35,120 nt of DNA from Spirochaetaceae bacterium. Lineage in GTDB: Bacteria > Spirochaetota > Spirochaetia > Treponematales > Breznakiellaceae. A program made the position numbers and the translations under genes. The notes under the pieces were generated by a model. The model was not told the DNA's origin, made no database searches, and worked only from the letters and a program-made list of their open reading frames with translations. Location of the stretch: the NCBI GenBank assembly GCA_031284645.1, contig JAITXS010000045.1, positions 1 through 35,120 on the forward strand, given 5' to 3'. Shown one piece after another: positions 23,275 to 31,081 of the stretch. Position 1 is the first letter of the stretch. Each line of letters starts with the position of its first letter.

Positions 23275-23636
23275 CCACCTCGTCCCGTTTTTACATTGTC
23301 TTCTTTCAAAAGCCCTTTAATAAATAGAGCAAGCTCCATACAGATCTCATCTGATTTTTGCTTGTCGTGAGCCAAATAATACATCCGTAACGCGTCTACC
23401 AATCTTTTCTTTGATCTGTAATAATCGCCGACACGGGATAGACCGTCCGAATACCCCGTTGTGATAAAAATACGCCGCGAACCTTCAATATCGCCGCTGT
23501 TAAAAAGGAGATTTCCTTTTCTGTTGAGCATGGCTTTCTGTGAGCTTTCTACATTGCTTTTTGACGTTCCTTTCAGAAAAATTGCTTCGTCTTCAAGTTT
23601 TTCTAAAATATTTATTTTAAATGCTGTCTTGTCCAT
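23271..23636 (-). CDS. Small conserved-looking helical protein coupled to the TPR gene
   Basis: The ATG at 23636 (121 residues) is preferred over the TTG nine codons earlier because GGAATTGAG precedes it. The chain is charged and helical. A segment (KGNLLFNSGDIEGSRRIFITTGYSDGLSRVGDYYRSKKRLVDALRMYYLAHDKQKSDEI) looks like two degenerate TPR-like hairpins. Its stop overlaps the start of the TPR gene (ATGA). I cannot name the family; this pair arrangement resembles treponemal gene pairs, but I do not rely on it. Confidence 0.7.
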   Translation of the reverse strand: MDKTAFKINILEKLEDEAIFLKGTSKSNVESSQKAMLNRKGNLLFNSGDIEGSRRIFITTGYSDGLSRVGDYYRSKKRLVDALRMYYLAHDKQKSDEICMELALFIKGLLKEDNVKTGRGG

Positions 23637-24002
23637 TATACTCAATTCCTGTTGAAAAGTCAAAATTCACGTTCGTACTATCAGATTGGTCATATCCCTT
23701 CATCGTGCCTTTATATTAATAACGGCAAAAGGCGCGGTAATATTGCTACTTATGCCGGTAAAAATCATGTCGCAGAGAACAGCAGGATAGAGCCCGATCG
23801 GCTCTCCGGTACCAGAGTTTTTGGCCTTGAATGAATTAAACACCGTATTTTTTAAGGAAAACTGTTTGAATCGCGCCATAAGCCGCTTTTACCTTATCCC
23901 ATTCGTTTTCCATCATGGCCCACCCCTGTCGTTAAAATGCGCTTGATAAAATACAGCAACGGAATAAAAACTTATTTGATTATGGTACTATTTTATTAAA
24001 TA
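23637..24002. other. Largely non-coding region between the TPR pair and tRNA-Gly
   Basis: About 365 bp with one tiny candidate gene (23836-23916, minus). An AGAGCC / GGCTCT hairpin lies near 23785-23802, followed within 15 bases by GTTTTT. Reading frames across the rest do not resemble any protein I know. Confidence 0.4.
23836..23916 (-). CDS. Candidate 26-residue protein
   Basis: Reads MMENEWDKVKAAYGAIQTVF then LKKYGV and stop. It is amphipathic and helical with normal codon use, preceded by a GGGGTGG stretch that could act as a ribosome site. It lies between tRNA-Gly and the TPR pair on the same strand. Supported only by its balanced composition; it may be chance. Confidence 0.3.
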   Translation of the reverse strand: MMENEWDKVKAAYGAIQTVFLKKYGV

Positions 24003-24074
24003 AGCGGCTGAAGGGAGTCGAACCCTCGTCTCCAGCTTGGAAGGCTGGGGTAATAGCCGTTATACGACAGCCGC
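24003..24074 (-). tRNA. tRNA-Gly (anticodon TCC)
   Basis: 72 bases folding as a full cloverleaf: acceptor GCGGCTG/CAGCCGC, anticodon stem CCAGC/GCTGG around loop CTTCCAA (anticodon TCC, reading GGA), T-arm with TTCGACT loop, discriminator T. CCA is not encoded. Confidence 0.95.
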
Positions 24075-24082
24075 ATTTTTTT

Positions 24083-24111
24083 ATTCTACCGGGAAATTTC
24101 ATTTGTTTCAA
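24083..24111 (-). promoter_or_regulatory. Promoter of tRNA-Gly
   Basis: Minus strand TTGAAA, 17-bp spacer, TAGAAT; the -10 box ends eight bases before the mature tRNA 5' end. Confidence 0.7.
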
Positions 24112-24114
24112 GTA

Positions 24115-24140
24115 GCCGAATTGCGCCTGCCGAATTGCGC
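24115..24140. repeat. 12-bp direct repeat upstream of tRNA-Gly
   Basis: GCCGAATTGCGC twice, separated by CT (24115-24126 and 24129-24140), ending three bases from the tRNA promoter -35 box and lying in the htpG upstream region. Confidence 0.7.
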
Positions 24141-24309
24141 CATGTTAAATGTTACCGAAAGGTAGCCGCAGTGTGATAAATCCGGCAGACTCCTAGTCAT
24201 TTTCCTCCTTTTCTGTTATCGTTAAAGACATAAATAAATCAATTAAAAAACAGGTGGGCAGGCGAAGGCTGTTTGCCTTTCAAATGTTTTCTGCCAAAGG
24301 AGTTAAAAA

Positions 24310-26211
24310 ATGGCACAACGTCAATTTAAGACCGAGGTCAGTCAACTACTGAACCTTATTATTCATTCACTGTATTCTAATCGGGAAATCTTTTTACGGG
24401 AGCTTGTTTCTAACGCGTCGGATGCGCTTGACAAACTCAAATATCTTACGATAGCGGACGAAGCCTACAAAAGCATGAGTTTTGAACCGCGTATTGATAT
24501 TTCTTTTGATCAAAATGCAAAAACTCTGACGATTGCCGACAACGGGATTGGCATGAACGAAGAAGACTTGGCCGACTCTCTGGGAACTATTGCCCGTTCC
24601 GGTACCAAGGCTTTCCTTGAAAAATTGAGCGCGGAGGCAAAAAAGGACAGCAATCTTATCGGGCAGTTCGGCGTTGGTTTTTATTCGGCGTTTATGGTCT
24701 CCGATAAAATCGAGGTGATTAGCCGTAAAGCACTTGATGACAAGGCGTGGAAATGGTCGAGTAACGGCAAGGATGGTTATGATATTGAGAGCGCCGAGCG
24801 TGAGACGCACGGTTCTACCATCATCCTTTATTTAAGTGAGGAAGGTGCGGAATTTGCCGATCGCTGGCGCATTGAGCATATTATCAAGCAGTACTCAAAT
24901 CATGTGGCCTACGGAATTTTTCTGAGCTTTGAGGAAAAAGAATTCGATGACAAGGGCAATGTCAAAGAAACGAAACAGAAAACCGAACGGATTAATGACG
25001 GCACGGCAATGTGGCATAAGTCGAAATCCGAGCTTAAAGAGAGTGACTACAACGAGTTTTATAAACAGATTGCCCACGAAAGCGAGGATCCGCTTTTCTA
25101 TCTGCACACCAAAGCAGAAGGGACGCTGGAATACGACACACTTTTTTTTGTGCCTAAAAAAGCGCCTTTTGATCTGTACCACGCCGATTATAAACCCGGG
25201 GTCAAGCTCTACGTTAAGCGCATATTCATCACTGATGATGACAAGGAATTGATGCCTGTCTACCTCCGTTTTATCCGCGGTGTTATCGACAGCGAGGATC
25301 TACCGCTCAATGTAAGCCGTGAGATTCTCCAACAGAACAGAGTCTTGCTGAATATTAAAAATGCATCGGTAAAGAAACTGCTTGCCGAGTTTAAAACGAT
25401 TTCAGAAACAGACAGTGAAAAATGGAATATTTTTATATCCCAGTTTAACCGTCCTTTAAAAGAAGGGCTGTTATCGGATTGGGGAAATCGTGATGCGCTT
25501 ACCGACCTTATCCGCTTTAAGAGTACTGCAGTTTCCGGCTGGACAGGTTTCTCCGATTACACATCGCGCATGAAAGCGGATCAAAAATACATTTACTATA
25601 TCACCGGCGGAGATGAAAACACCCTCAAAGCGTCTCCCTTGCTTGAGGCGTACAAAGCCAAGGATATTGAAGTTCTTGTAATGGATCAGGAAATGGACGA
25701 ACTTGTTATTCCGAATCTGTATCACTACCGGAAAGTAAGCGGCCTTGATAAAGACGGCAAAGAGATCGCCCAGGAATGGGAACTTAAAGCAATAAACCGA
25801 TCCGGCATAGACAAGGAGCTTGGCGAAACGGAAAATAAAGACAACGAAAAACAAGCGAAACCTATTATCGATAAGATTAAAAAAGCCTTGGGTGACAGGG
25901 TTAAAGACATAAAGCTTTCGCAGCGCCTGCATGATTCGCCTTCTTGTATTGTTACCGATGATGATGTTCCGTCTATGCAGATCACACAGATGCTTAAATC
26001 ATTAGGTCAGATGGATATTCCTGAAAGCAAGCCGATCCTCGAAGTGAATTATGGACATCCGCTGGTAAAATCGCTTGAAAATACCGAAAACGAGGAGAAA
26101 ATCGCTGATATTTCGATTATCCTCCTTGATCAAGCCTTGCTGCTTGAGGGCGCCAAACTAAAAGAACCGGCTGATTTTGTAAAGCGGCTCAATAAACTTT
26201 TGACGAATTAA
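24310..26211 (+). CDS. htpG: Hsp90-family chaperone HtpG
   Basis: ATP-dependent cytoplasmic chaperone. 633 residues, normal length. The N-terminal GHKL ATPase domain shows NREIFLRELVSNASDALDKL, DNGIGMNEEDL and GQFGVGFYSAFMVSDKIEV. The middle domain has YLRFIRGVIDSEDLPLNVSREILQQNRVL with the conserved LPLNVSRE catalytic-loop segment. The C-terminal dimerisation domain runs to the end (VNYGHPLVKSL...). A clear AAGGAG ribosome site precedes the ATG. Heat-shock operators such as CIRCE were not seen upstream. It is monocistronic, with a hairpin after its stop. Confidence 0.97.
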   Translation: MAQRQFKTEVSQLLNLIIHSLYSNREIFLRELVSNASDALDKLKYLTIADEAYKSMSFEPRIDISFDQNAKTLTIADNGIGMNEEDLADSLGTIARSGTKAFLEKLSAEAKKDSNLIGQFGVGFYSAFMVSDKIEVISRKALDDKAWKWSSNGKDGYDIESAERETHGSTIILYLSEEGAEFADRWRIEHIIKQYSNHVAYGIFLSFEEKEFDDKGNVKETKQKTERINDGTAMWHKSKSELKESDYNEFYKQIAHESEDPLFYLHTKAEGTLEYDTLFFVPKKAPFDLYHADYKPGVKLYVKRIFITDDDKELMPVYLRFIRGVIDSEDLPLNVSREILQQNRVLLNIKNASVKKLLAEFKTISETDSEKWNIFISQFNRPLKEGLLSDWGNRDALTDLIRFKSTAVSGWTGFSDYTSRMKADQKYIYYITGGDENTLKASPLLEAYKAKDIEVLVMDQEMDELVIPNLYHYRKVSGLDKDGKEIAQEWELKAINRSGIDKELGETENKDNEKQAKPIIDKIKKALGDRVKDIKLSQRLHDSPSCIVTDDDVPSMQITQMLKSLGQMDIPESKPILEVNYGHPLVKSLENTENEEKIADISIILLDQALLLEGAKLKEPADFVKRLNKLLTN

Positions 26212-26228
26212 GTCTTTTGCATGATTTT

Positions 26229-26273
26229 TATTGGGTTTATTCCGGACGCTTTGTTTTTGGAATAAGCCCAATA
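26229..26273 (+). terminator. Long hairpin between htpG and the ABC transporter genes
   Basis: A 15-bp stem with one G-U pair (TATTGGGTTTATTCC / GGAATAAGCCCAATA) around a 15-base loop, starting 18 bp after the htpG stop. No T-run follows, so it may end htpG by another route or act in the leader of the transporter operon. Confidence 0.5.
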
Positions 26274-26317
26274 CCAAGTTTCCCTTGGGATTGTAGTGTG
26301 AACACGGAGGTAAAGTG

Positions 26318-27127
26318 ATGAAGAAGCTTTGTATGCTTATGTGTGTTCTTATTCCGGTGCTGGTTTTCGTAAGCTGTGGGGGAAAAGCCGGTGATTTGGA
26401 AAGTATAAAGAAACGCGGAGAAATTGTCTTGTACACGGATCCGAGCTGGCCCCCGTTTGAGTATGTCGGGCCGGCAGGTGAAACTATCGGCGTAGATATT
26501 GACATTGCGAACAGGATCGCAGATGACATCGGCGTAAAATTACGGGTTGTTAACGGAGAGTTTGACGCATTCCCGCTTGCACTGCAAAACACTCAGGTTG
26601 ATATGGGGATTTCCGGTATTACGATCACCGAGGATCGCAAAGAAGCGCTTGATTTTTCAATTCCTTACGCCGACCTTGTTCAATATATTGTCAAGTCAAT
26701 TTCAAATACTGATATAAAAAATTTGAACAGTCTTGCCGGTCTTAGAATCGGCGTCCAGAAGGGGACAACCGGTGATTTTTGGGTTGATGAAAATATAAAA
26801 AACGGTGTGTTAAAAGGCAGCGGAGCTGAGCTTGTTCAGTTTAAAACAGTTCAGGAAGCTATGCTGTCGATGAAAAAAGGTGATTTAAGCGCACTTGTTT
26901 GTGATAAACCTATCGCGAATAATCTGGCAGCAGTAAACAAAGAATTTAACACGGTTGAGGCTTCGCGTGCCGATGGAACAATCACAAACGAGGAATTTGG
27001 TGTCGCTGTTAAAAAAGGAAATAAAACACTGCTTGATGCTATTAACGGAACACTGAAAGAAATGATAAGCAACGGAGATATTGCAAAGAGTGTCGAGTAT
27101 CACACAGCTAATTCGGCACTCAGATGA
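26318..27127 (+). CDS. Polar amino-acid ABC transporter, substrate-binding lipoprotein
   Basis: The ATG at 26318 is seven bases from GGAGG and preferred to the GTG one codon earlier. A signal sequence ends in FVSC (Cys20), a lipobox. The mature part is a family 3 solute-binding protein: SIKKRGEIVLYTDPSWPPFEYVGPAGETIGVDIDIANRIAD, then VDMGISGITITEDRKEALDFSIPY, the family signature. Ligand is likely a polar amino acid, but which one cannot be told. It captures substrate outside the membrane and hands it to the permease encoded next. Its stop overlaps the permease start (ATGA), so the three genes form one operon. Confidence 0.93.
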   Translation: MKKLCMLMCVLIPVLVFVSCGGKAGDLESIKKRGEIVLYTDPSWPPFEYVGPAGETIGVDIDIANRIADDIGVKLRVVNGEFDAFPLALQNTQVDMGISGITITEDRKEALDFSIPYADLVQYIVKSISNTDIKNLNSLAGLRIGVQKGTTGDFWVDENIKNGVLKGSGAELVQFKTVQEAMLSMKKGDLSALVCDKPIANNLAAVNKEFNTVEASRADGTITNEEFGVAVKKGNKTLLDAINGTLKEMISNGDIAKSVEYHTANSALR

Positions 27128-27819
27128 ATTCCGTCGAATATTTCCTGCGGCAGTTTGAACGGACTTTTATTGATGATCAGCGCTACCTGCTTTTTCTGAC
27201 CGGTTTACGTAACACGATAATTATCGCACTATCGGCGGCAATTATCGGAGTTATAATCGGAACGGGCATTGCCTTGATAAAGCTTTACCATACGCAGACC
27301 GGGCGTTTTAAGATTTTAGAACGCCTCCTTGCTGTTTATGTATCAATTATCAGAGGTACGCCGCTTGCCGTTCAGCTTTTGATATTTGCTTACATCATTA
27401 TCCAATCAAGCAACTATGTGTTTATCGCCTGTATTGCCTTTGGCCTGAACTCCGGTGCCTATGTGTCCGAATTGATACGAGCAGGTATCAGCGCGATAGA
27501 CAAGGGGCAGACCGAAGCCGGATTAAGTCTTGGTTTGCCGCGTTTAGCGATTTTTAAGCTTCTTATTTTTCCGCAGGCAATTAAAAACATTCTTCCCGCT
27601 CTTTGCAACGAATTTATTATGCTCTTTAAAGAAACCTCAATAGTCGGTTTGATTGCTGTTGTTGATCTGACCCGCGCCTCTGATTTAGTGCGCTCACGAA
27701 CAATGGATGCATATTTCCCACTTATTTCGATAGCTTTGATTTACTTTTTGATAGTCAGCGGACTTACCCTGCTTTCCGCCGGAATCGAAAAAAGGATGGC
27801 GCGTTGTGATAGAAGTTAA
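27124..27819 (+). CDS. Polar amino-acid ABC transporter, permease (HisM/GlnP type)
   Basis: 231 residues with about five transmembrane helices. The family features are FLTGLRNTIIIALSAAIIGVIIG near the N-terminus, IIRGTPLAVQLLIFAYI, and the EAA loop ELIRAGISAIDKGQTEAGLSLGLPRLAIFKLLIFPQAIKNILPALCNEFIMLFKETS, which contacts the ATPase. It probably works as a homodimer because no second permease gene is present. The start overlaps the preceding stop and its end overlaps the ATPase gene by 14 bp. Confidence 0.93.
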   Translation: MNSVEYFLRQFERTFIDDQRYLLFLTGLRNTIIIALSAAIIGVIIGTGIALIKLYHTQTGRFKILERLLAVYVSIIRGTPLAVQLLIFAYIIIQSSNYVFIACIAFGLNSGAYVSELIRAGISAIDKGQTEAGLSLGLPRLAIFKLLIFPQAIKNILPALCNEFIMLFKETSIVGLIAVVDLTRASDLVRSRTMDAYFPLISIALIYFLIVSGLTLLSAGIEKRMARCDRS

Positions 27820-28552
27820 AAATCTTCATAAACATTTTGGAAAACTGGAAATCCTTAACGGTATCAACGAAAGAATCAGGAAGGGAGAGAAAGTATCTAT
27901 TGTAGGCCCTTCCGGATCGGGGAAAAGCACCTTTTTACGCTGCTTAAACCTGTTGGAAGCCCCAAGCCAAGGTGAAATTTGGTTTGAGGGCAGGCAATAT
28001 ACGACAAAAAGCCCGGATTTAGGAAGGATGCGGCAGCGGATGGGCATGGTTTTTCAGCATTTTAACCTCTTTCCGCATCTGAGCGTGATGAAAAACATTA
28101 CACTTGCACCGGTAACGCTGAAATTGCAGACAAAAGACGAAGCCGAGGCAAAGGCGCACGAGCTTTTGAGGCGCATCGGGCTTCTTGATAAGGCAAAAGT
28201 CTATCCGGCAATGCTTTCCGGCGGACAAAAACAACGCATTGCCATTATACGATCTCTTGCGATGAATCCTGATGTGATGCTTTTTGACGAACCGACAAGC
28301 GCTCTTGATCCGGAAATGGTTGGGGAAGTGCTTGATCTTATCAAGCAGCTTGCACAGGAAGGGATGACTATGGTCATTGTTACGCACGAGATGGGCTTTG
28401 CCCGTGAAGTTTCAACGCGGGTGTTATTCATGGAAGACGGTCTTATCCGCGAACAAAATACCCCCCAAGAATTTTTTGCAAATCCTCAAAATGAACGCTT
28501 AAAGTTTTTCTTGTCAAAAATATTGAATATTTCATCAGCGATTCCCGTTTGA
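27806..28552 (+). CDS. Polar amino-acid ABC transporter, ATPase (GlnQ/HisP type)
   Basis: 248 residues with the complete ABC ATPase set: Walker A GPSGSGKST (34-42), Q-loop MVFQHFNLFPHLSV, signature LSGGQKQRIAIIRSL, Walker B VMLFDEPTSALDPE and the switch His in IVTHEMGFARE. It energises the permease encoded by the overlapping upstream gene. The GTG start at 27806 gives the standard MIEVKNLHKHFG opening. The stop is nine bases before heptamer array 4; unlike the other genes next to arrays it is not ended by the array itself. Confidence 0.95.
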   Translation: MIEVKNLHKHFGKLEILNGINERIRKGEKVSIVGPSGSGKSTFLRCLNLLEAPSQGEIWFEGRQYTTKSPDLGRMRQRMGMVFQHFNLFPHLSVMKNITLAPVTLKLQTKDEAEAKAHELLRRIGLLDKAKVYPAMLSGGQKQRIAIIRSLAMNPDVMLFDEPTSALDPEMVGEVLDLIKQLAQEGMTMVIVTHEMGFAREVSTRVLFMEDGLIREQNTPQEFFANPQNERLKFFLSKILNISSAIPV

Positions 28553-28560
28553 AACCTGGC

Positions 28561-28733
28561 TTAGGGTTTGGGGTATTGGGGCTGGGGTATAGTTCTTACC
28601 AGAAAGTCCCTACCCTATACCCAACTCCCCTTGACCCTTGCTTCGGGGTAGAAGGGCGGGGTCAAGAGTGGCGAATGTCTATCACTCCCCTACCCTATAC
28701 CCTCATTTAGGGTCATGGGGTAGGGTAGGGGTA
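28561..28733. repeat. Heptamer array 4
   Basis: G-arm, TTCTTACCAGAAAG linker, C-arm with CCCTTGCTTCGGGG linker, another G-arm, a unique stretch, a C-arm, then a G-rich end. It lies between the convergent ABC ATPase and protease-like genes. Confidence 0.85.
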
Positions 28734-28754
28734 AGAAATCATATCTCAAAAAAC

Positions 28755-30761
28755 TTACTCGTCAATGACGATGTCTTTTTTTAACTGATTAAAACGATCT
28801 GTTAAATCAGCTTCTGTGGGATTTTCAACGGACATATAGAGTGTCCAGCGTACATTTTCGTTGGGAATTTTTGCCGGAAGTATTGTGCCTATTGTACCGT
28901 TGTTGTCTTTAAGGGAAATCGCGGGTTTCCCGTTAAAGGGAAATCTTTCCTCAATGAGGTCTTCCCAATCCTCGCGGTAATTACTGCCCAGTCTCGGATC
29001 AGGCTTGGAGTTCATCGCAAGTACCAGAAAATCCTGCTCCCGCGAATTCTGGTTTATAACGAGTTTGGTAATGCCGTGTCCGATTGTTTTGTCGATCTGA
29101 TAAAACGAGGGTAGCATATATAATTCTGAAATGTCCGACCAGTCAAAAATGTTGTTTTCTGCTGTAATTGAAAAAGTGGGGAAGGAAAAGGCGATTTTCT
29201 TATCTTTTTTGTCCCAATTAAACGAAAAATCCGTCAAAAAATCGGGTATATAATTATCCAGCTGCAAAAAATCGTCCCATTCCGTAAAGGTTCCCGAATA
29301 GGCGGCGTGAATATGGTTACAAATTTTTTCCATGTCCCATTCATAGACAAACTGTTCATCGGTAGATTGAATGCTTGAAAGCATCACGGGGCCGCCGGGT
29401 AAGGGTAGAATATAAGCAATCAGCACTTTATTATCGAAGGGCACAAGCCAGCTTGTCTTAACCCATGTTCTGCCGACAGCATCAATATAGGTCTCAACAG
29501 CATTGGGATCACCTAAAGAAAAAATCCGGTATTTATTGGCTCCCCAAAGAGTGCGGTCAAGCCGCCAATTCCGCAAGATTAAATCCATAATAAAACGCGG
29601 ATCCGTATCAAGCAGATCGAGCGGGACTGTTTTGGGTCTGACGATTTTAAAAAGATCAAATTCGGAGATATGGGCGTAGAGGAGTTTTCCGTCATCGTTT
29701 AGGTCAATTCTTTCGATATCACTGCGGGCAAGTTTCCAGTTATCATCATTTCGGTCAACAAAATCAACCTGAGGGAAAATCGAGCTCATTGAGGCGTTAA
29801 AAAGATAGGCGTTGTTTTCTCCGGTTAAATAAGCGGGTGCTTGATTAAAAAGCTTTGTCATCGCCTGAACATAGGCTGTCTTATAGGGTGATACAATGTC
29901 ACGCTGAACGGCTTTGTAATTCGCCGGTAAGGGGACGCTACATTCAAAGACTTCTACCAGTTTATTAGAAAGAAGAACATGGGCATAACCGGGCTTGATC
30001 CGGTACCGGAGCATATCCCGCGGATAATTTACAATTACGGAAGCAGGTGTAGAATAGAGAATATTGTCGCGCAGGCTGGTAACCAAACCGAGTACCTTCC
30101 CCTCAGGGCTTACCAGAGGGCCGCCGGAATTACCCGGATTACCGTCTGCGGAAGATTTTAAAAGCTGCCATCTGCCTGATTCTGCTTCGGGAACCGTGCC
30201 CAAGATAAGTCCGTTCCGCCGCACAATCCCCTCGCCAAGAGCATTCCCTATACTAAAAACCGGCTGTTCATCTTCGTAGGCTGTATCAAATTCAAAAAAG
30301 CGCGTGAAGCGCGGGTGATCTTTTATGGTAAAGACAAGAAAATCCCTCTCGTTATTGCCGCCGGTAACCTGATCAATCTCAAAAACTCCGCCTTTTGAAT
30401 CGCGGACATAGTATTTTTTATAAATCGCGCTTTCGATTCCCAGATTAATAACATGGAAAGCGGTGATTAATTCAGTGGGTGATATGGCAAAAGCTGTTCC
30501 GATTGAATAGTATTTGTCCGTACGTATCTGATAGGGAACGGCATCCCAATCAAGCTCTTTTTCATATATAAGCGGGTCTGCTTCCGTATCCGGTTTTTCC
30601 AAAACTACTTCGAAAACAGCATCTTTAACAAGCGTTTTTGCCTCCGAAGAAAGCTCGACCCGGCCTGAGTAAGTGCCTGTTCCCCCCTGACCACTTACAC
30701 AGGAAAAACACAGGAGAAGCGCAAGGCCGGCAAAACACCATAATTTTTTGAGTTTATTCAT
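28755..30761 (-). CDS. Trypsin-like serine protease lipoprotein
   Basis: 668 residues. The signal sequence ends in LLCFSC (Cys21), a relaxed spirochaete-type lipobox. Residues about 80-240 form a chymotrypsin-fold (HtrA/DegP-like) domain with the triad His103 (ITAFHVI), Asp140 (NERDFLVF) and Ser212 (GNPGNSGGPL). There is no PDZ domain. The remaining 400 residues are an unrecognised beta-rich, aromatic C-terminal part. It is probably an envelope protease whose target recognition lies in that part (inference). There is no ribosome site at the ATG; a perfect TATAAT lies nine bases upstream, so the message may be leaderless. Confidence 0.87.
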   Translation of the reverse strand: MNKLKKLWCFAGLALLLCFSCVSGQGGTGTYSGRVELSSEAKTLVKDAVFEVVLEKPDTEADPLIYEKELDWDAVPYQIRTDKYYSIGTAFAISPTELITAFHVINLGIESAIYKKYYVRDSKGGVFEIDQVTGGNNERDFLVFTIKDHPRFTRFFEFDTAYEDEQPVFSIGNALGEGIVRRNGLILGTVPEAESGRWQLLKSSADGNPGNSGGPLVSPEGKVLGLVTSLRDNILYSTPASVIVNYPRDMLRYRIKPGYAHVLLSNKLVEVFECSVPLPANYKAVQRDIVSPYKTAYVQAMTKLFNQAPAYLTGENNAYLFNASMSSIFPQVDFVDRNDDNWKLARSDIERIDLNDDGKLLYAHISEFDLFKIVRPKTVPLDLLDTDPRFIMDLILRNWRLDRTLWGANKYRIFSLGDPNAVETYIDAVGRTWVKTSWLVPFDNKVLIAYILPLPGGPVMLSSIQSTDEQFVYEWDMEKICNHIHAAYSGTFTEWDDFLQLDNYIPDFLTDFSFNWDKKDKKIAFSFPTFSITAENNIFDWSDISELYMLPSFYQIDKTIGHGITKLVINQNSREQDFLVLAMNSKPDPRLGSNYREDWEDLIEERFPFNGKPAISLKDNNGTIGTILPAKIPNENVRWTLYMSVENPTEADLTDRFNQLKKDIVIDE

Positions 30762-31081
30762 GACTAATAATTATAACAGATTCAGGGATATCTGAGTAGG
30801 GGCGCAGAGATTTTCTGTCAAGCCGCAATGAAAATGTCCCCTTTTGGGAATTAAGCCGCCTTGCCAATATGGTCTTTATATTCCTGTTTTTCTATCTCCT
30901 TAACAAGGAGCGTTTTGACTCTGGGCCGCCGGATAGGGCCGATGATTCTATTGTTCATGAAGAGGCTATAGAAACGGCGTCCTAAACCGGCAGAAGAACG
31001 GCGGCGAAGGTTTATCGATCTCTTTCGCCACCTGTCAAAGGCAAAGCCTCTGAAAAGACATGATGGAAAACTGCGCAACGG
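30762..31081. other. Intergenic region between sigma factor and protease-like gene
   Basis: 320 bp. Contains the protease-gene promoter area (TATAAT at 30770-30775 on the minus strand; TTGACA further upstream at 30821-30816). A minus-strand reading frame of about 75 codons follows the sigma gene by four bases but has a TTG start, no ribosome site and an odd Arg-rich composition, so I do not call it. Confidence 0.5.

Noticed and set aside
23652..23834. 60-codon plus-strand frame ending in SGTRVFGLE, which faintly recalls ribosomal protein uL14
   Set aside because: The likeness is limited to GTRxFG; the order of other uL14 motifs is absent and there is no ribosome site.
30851..31078. 75-codon minus-strand frame just after the sigma gene
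   Set aside because: TTG start, no ribosome site, Arg-rich composition at odds with its neighbours, and no recognisable family. A 35-codon internal ATG version also lacks a ribosome site.
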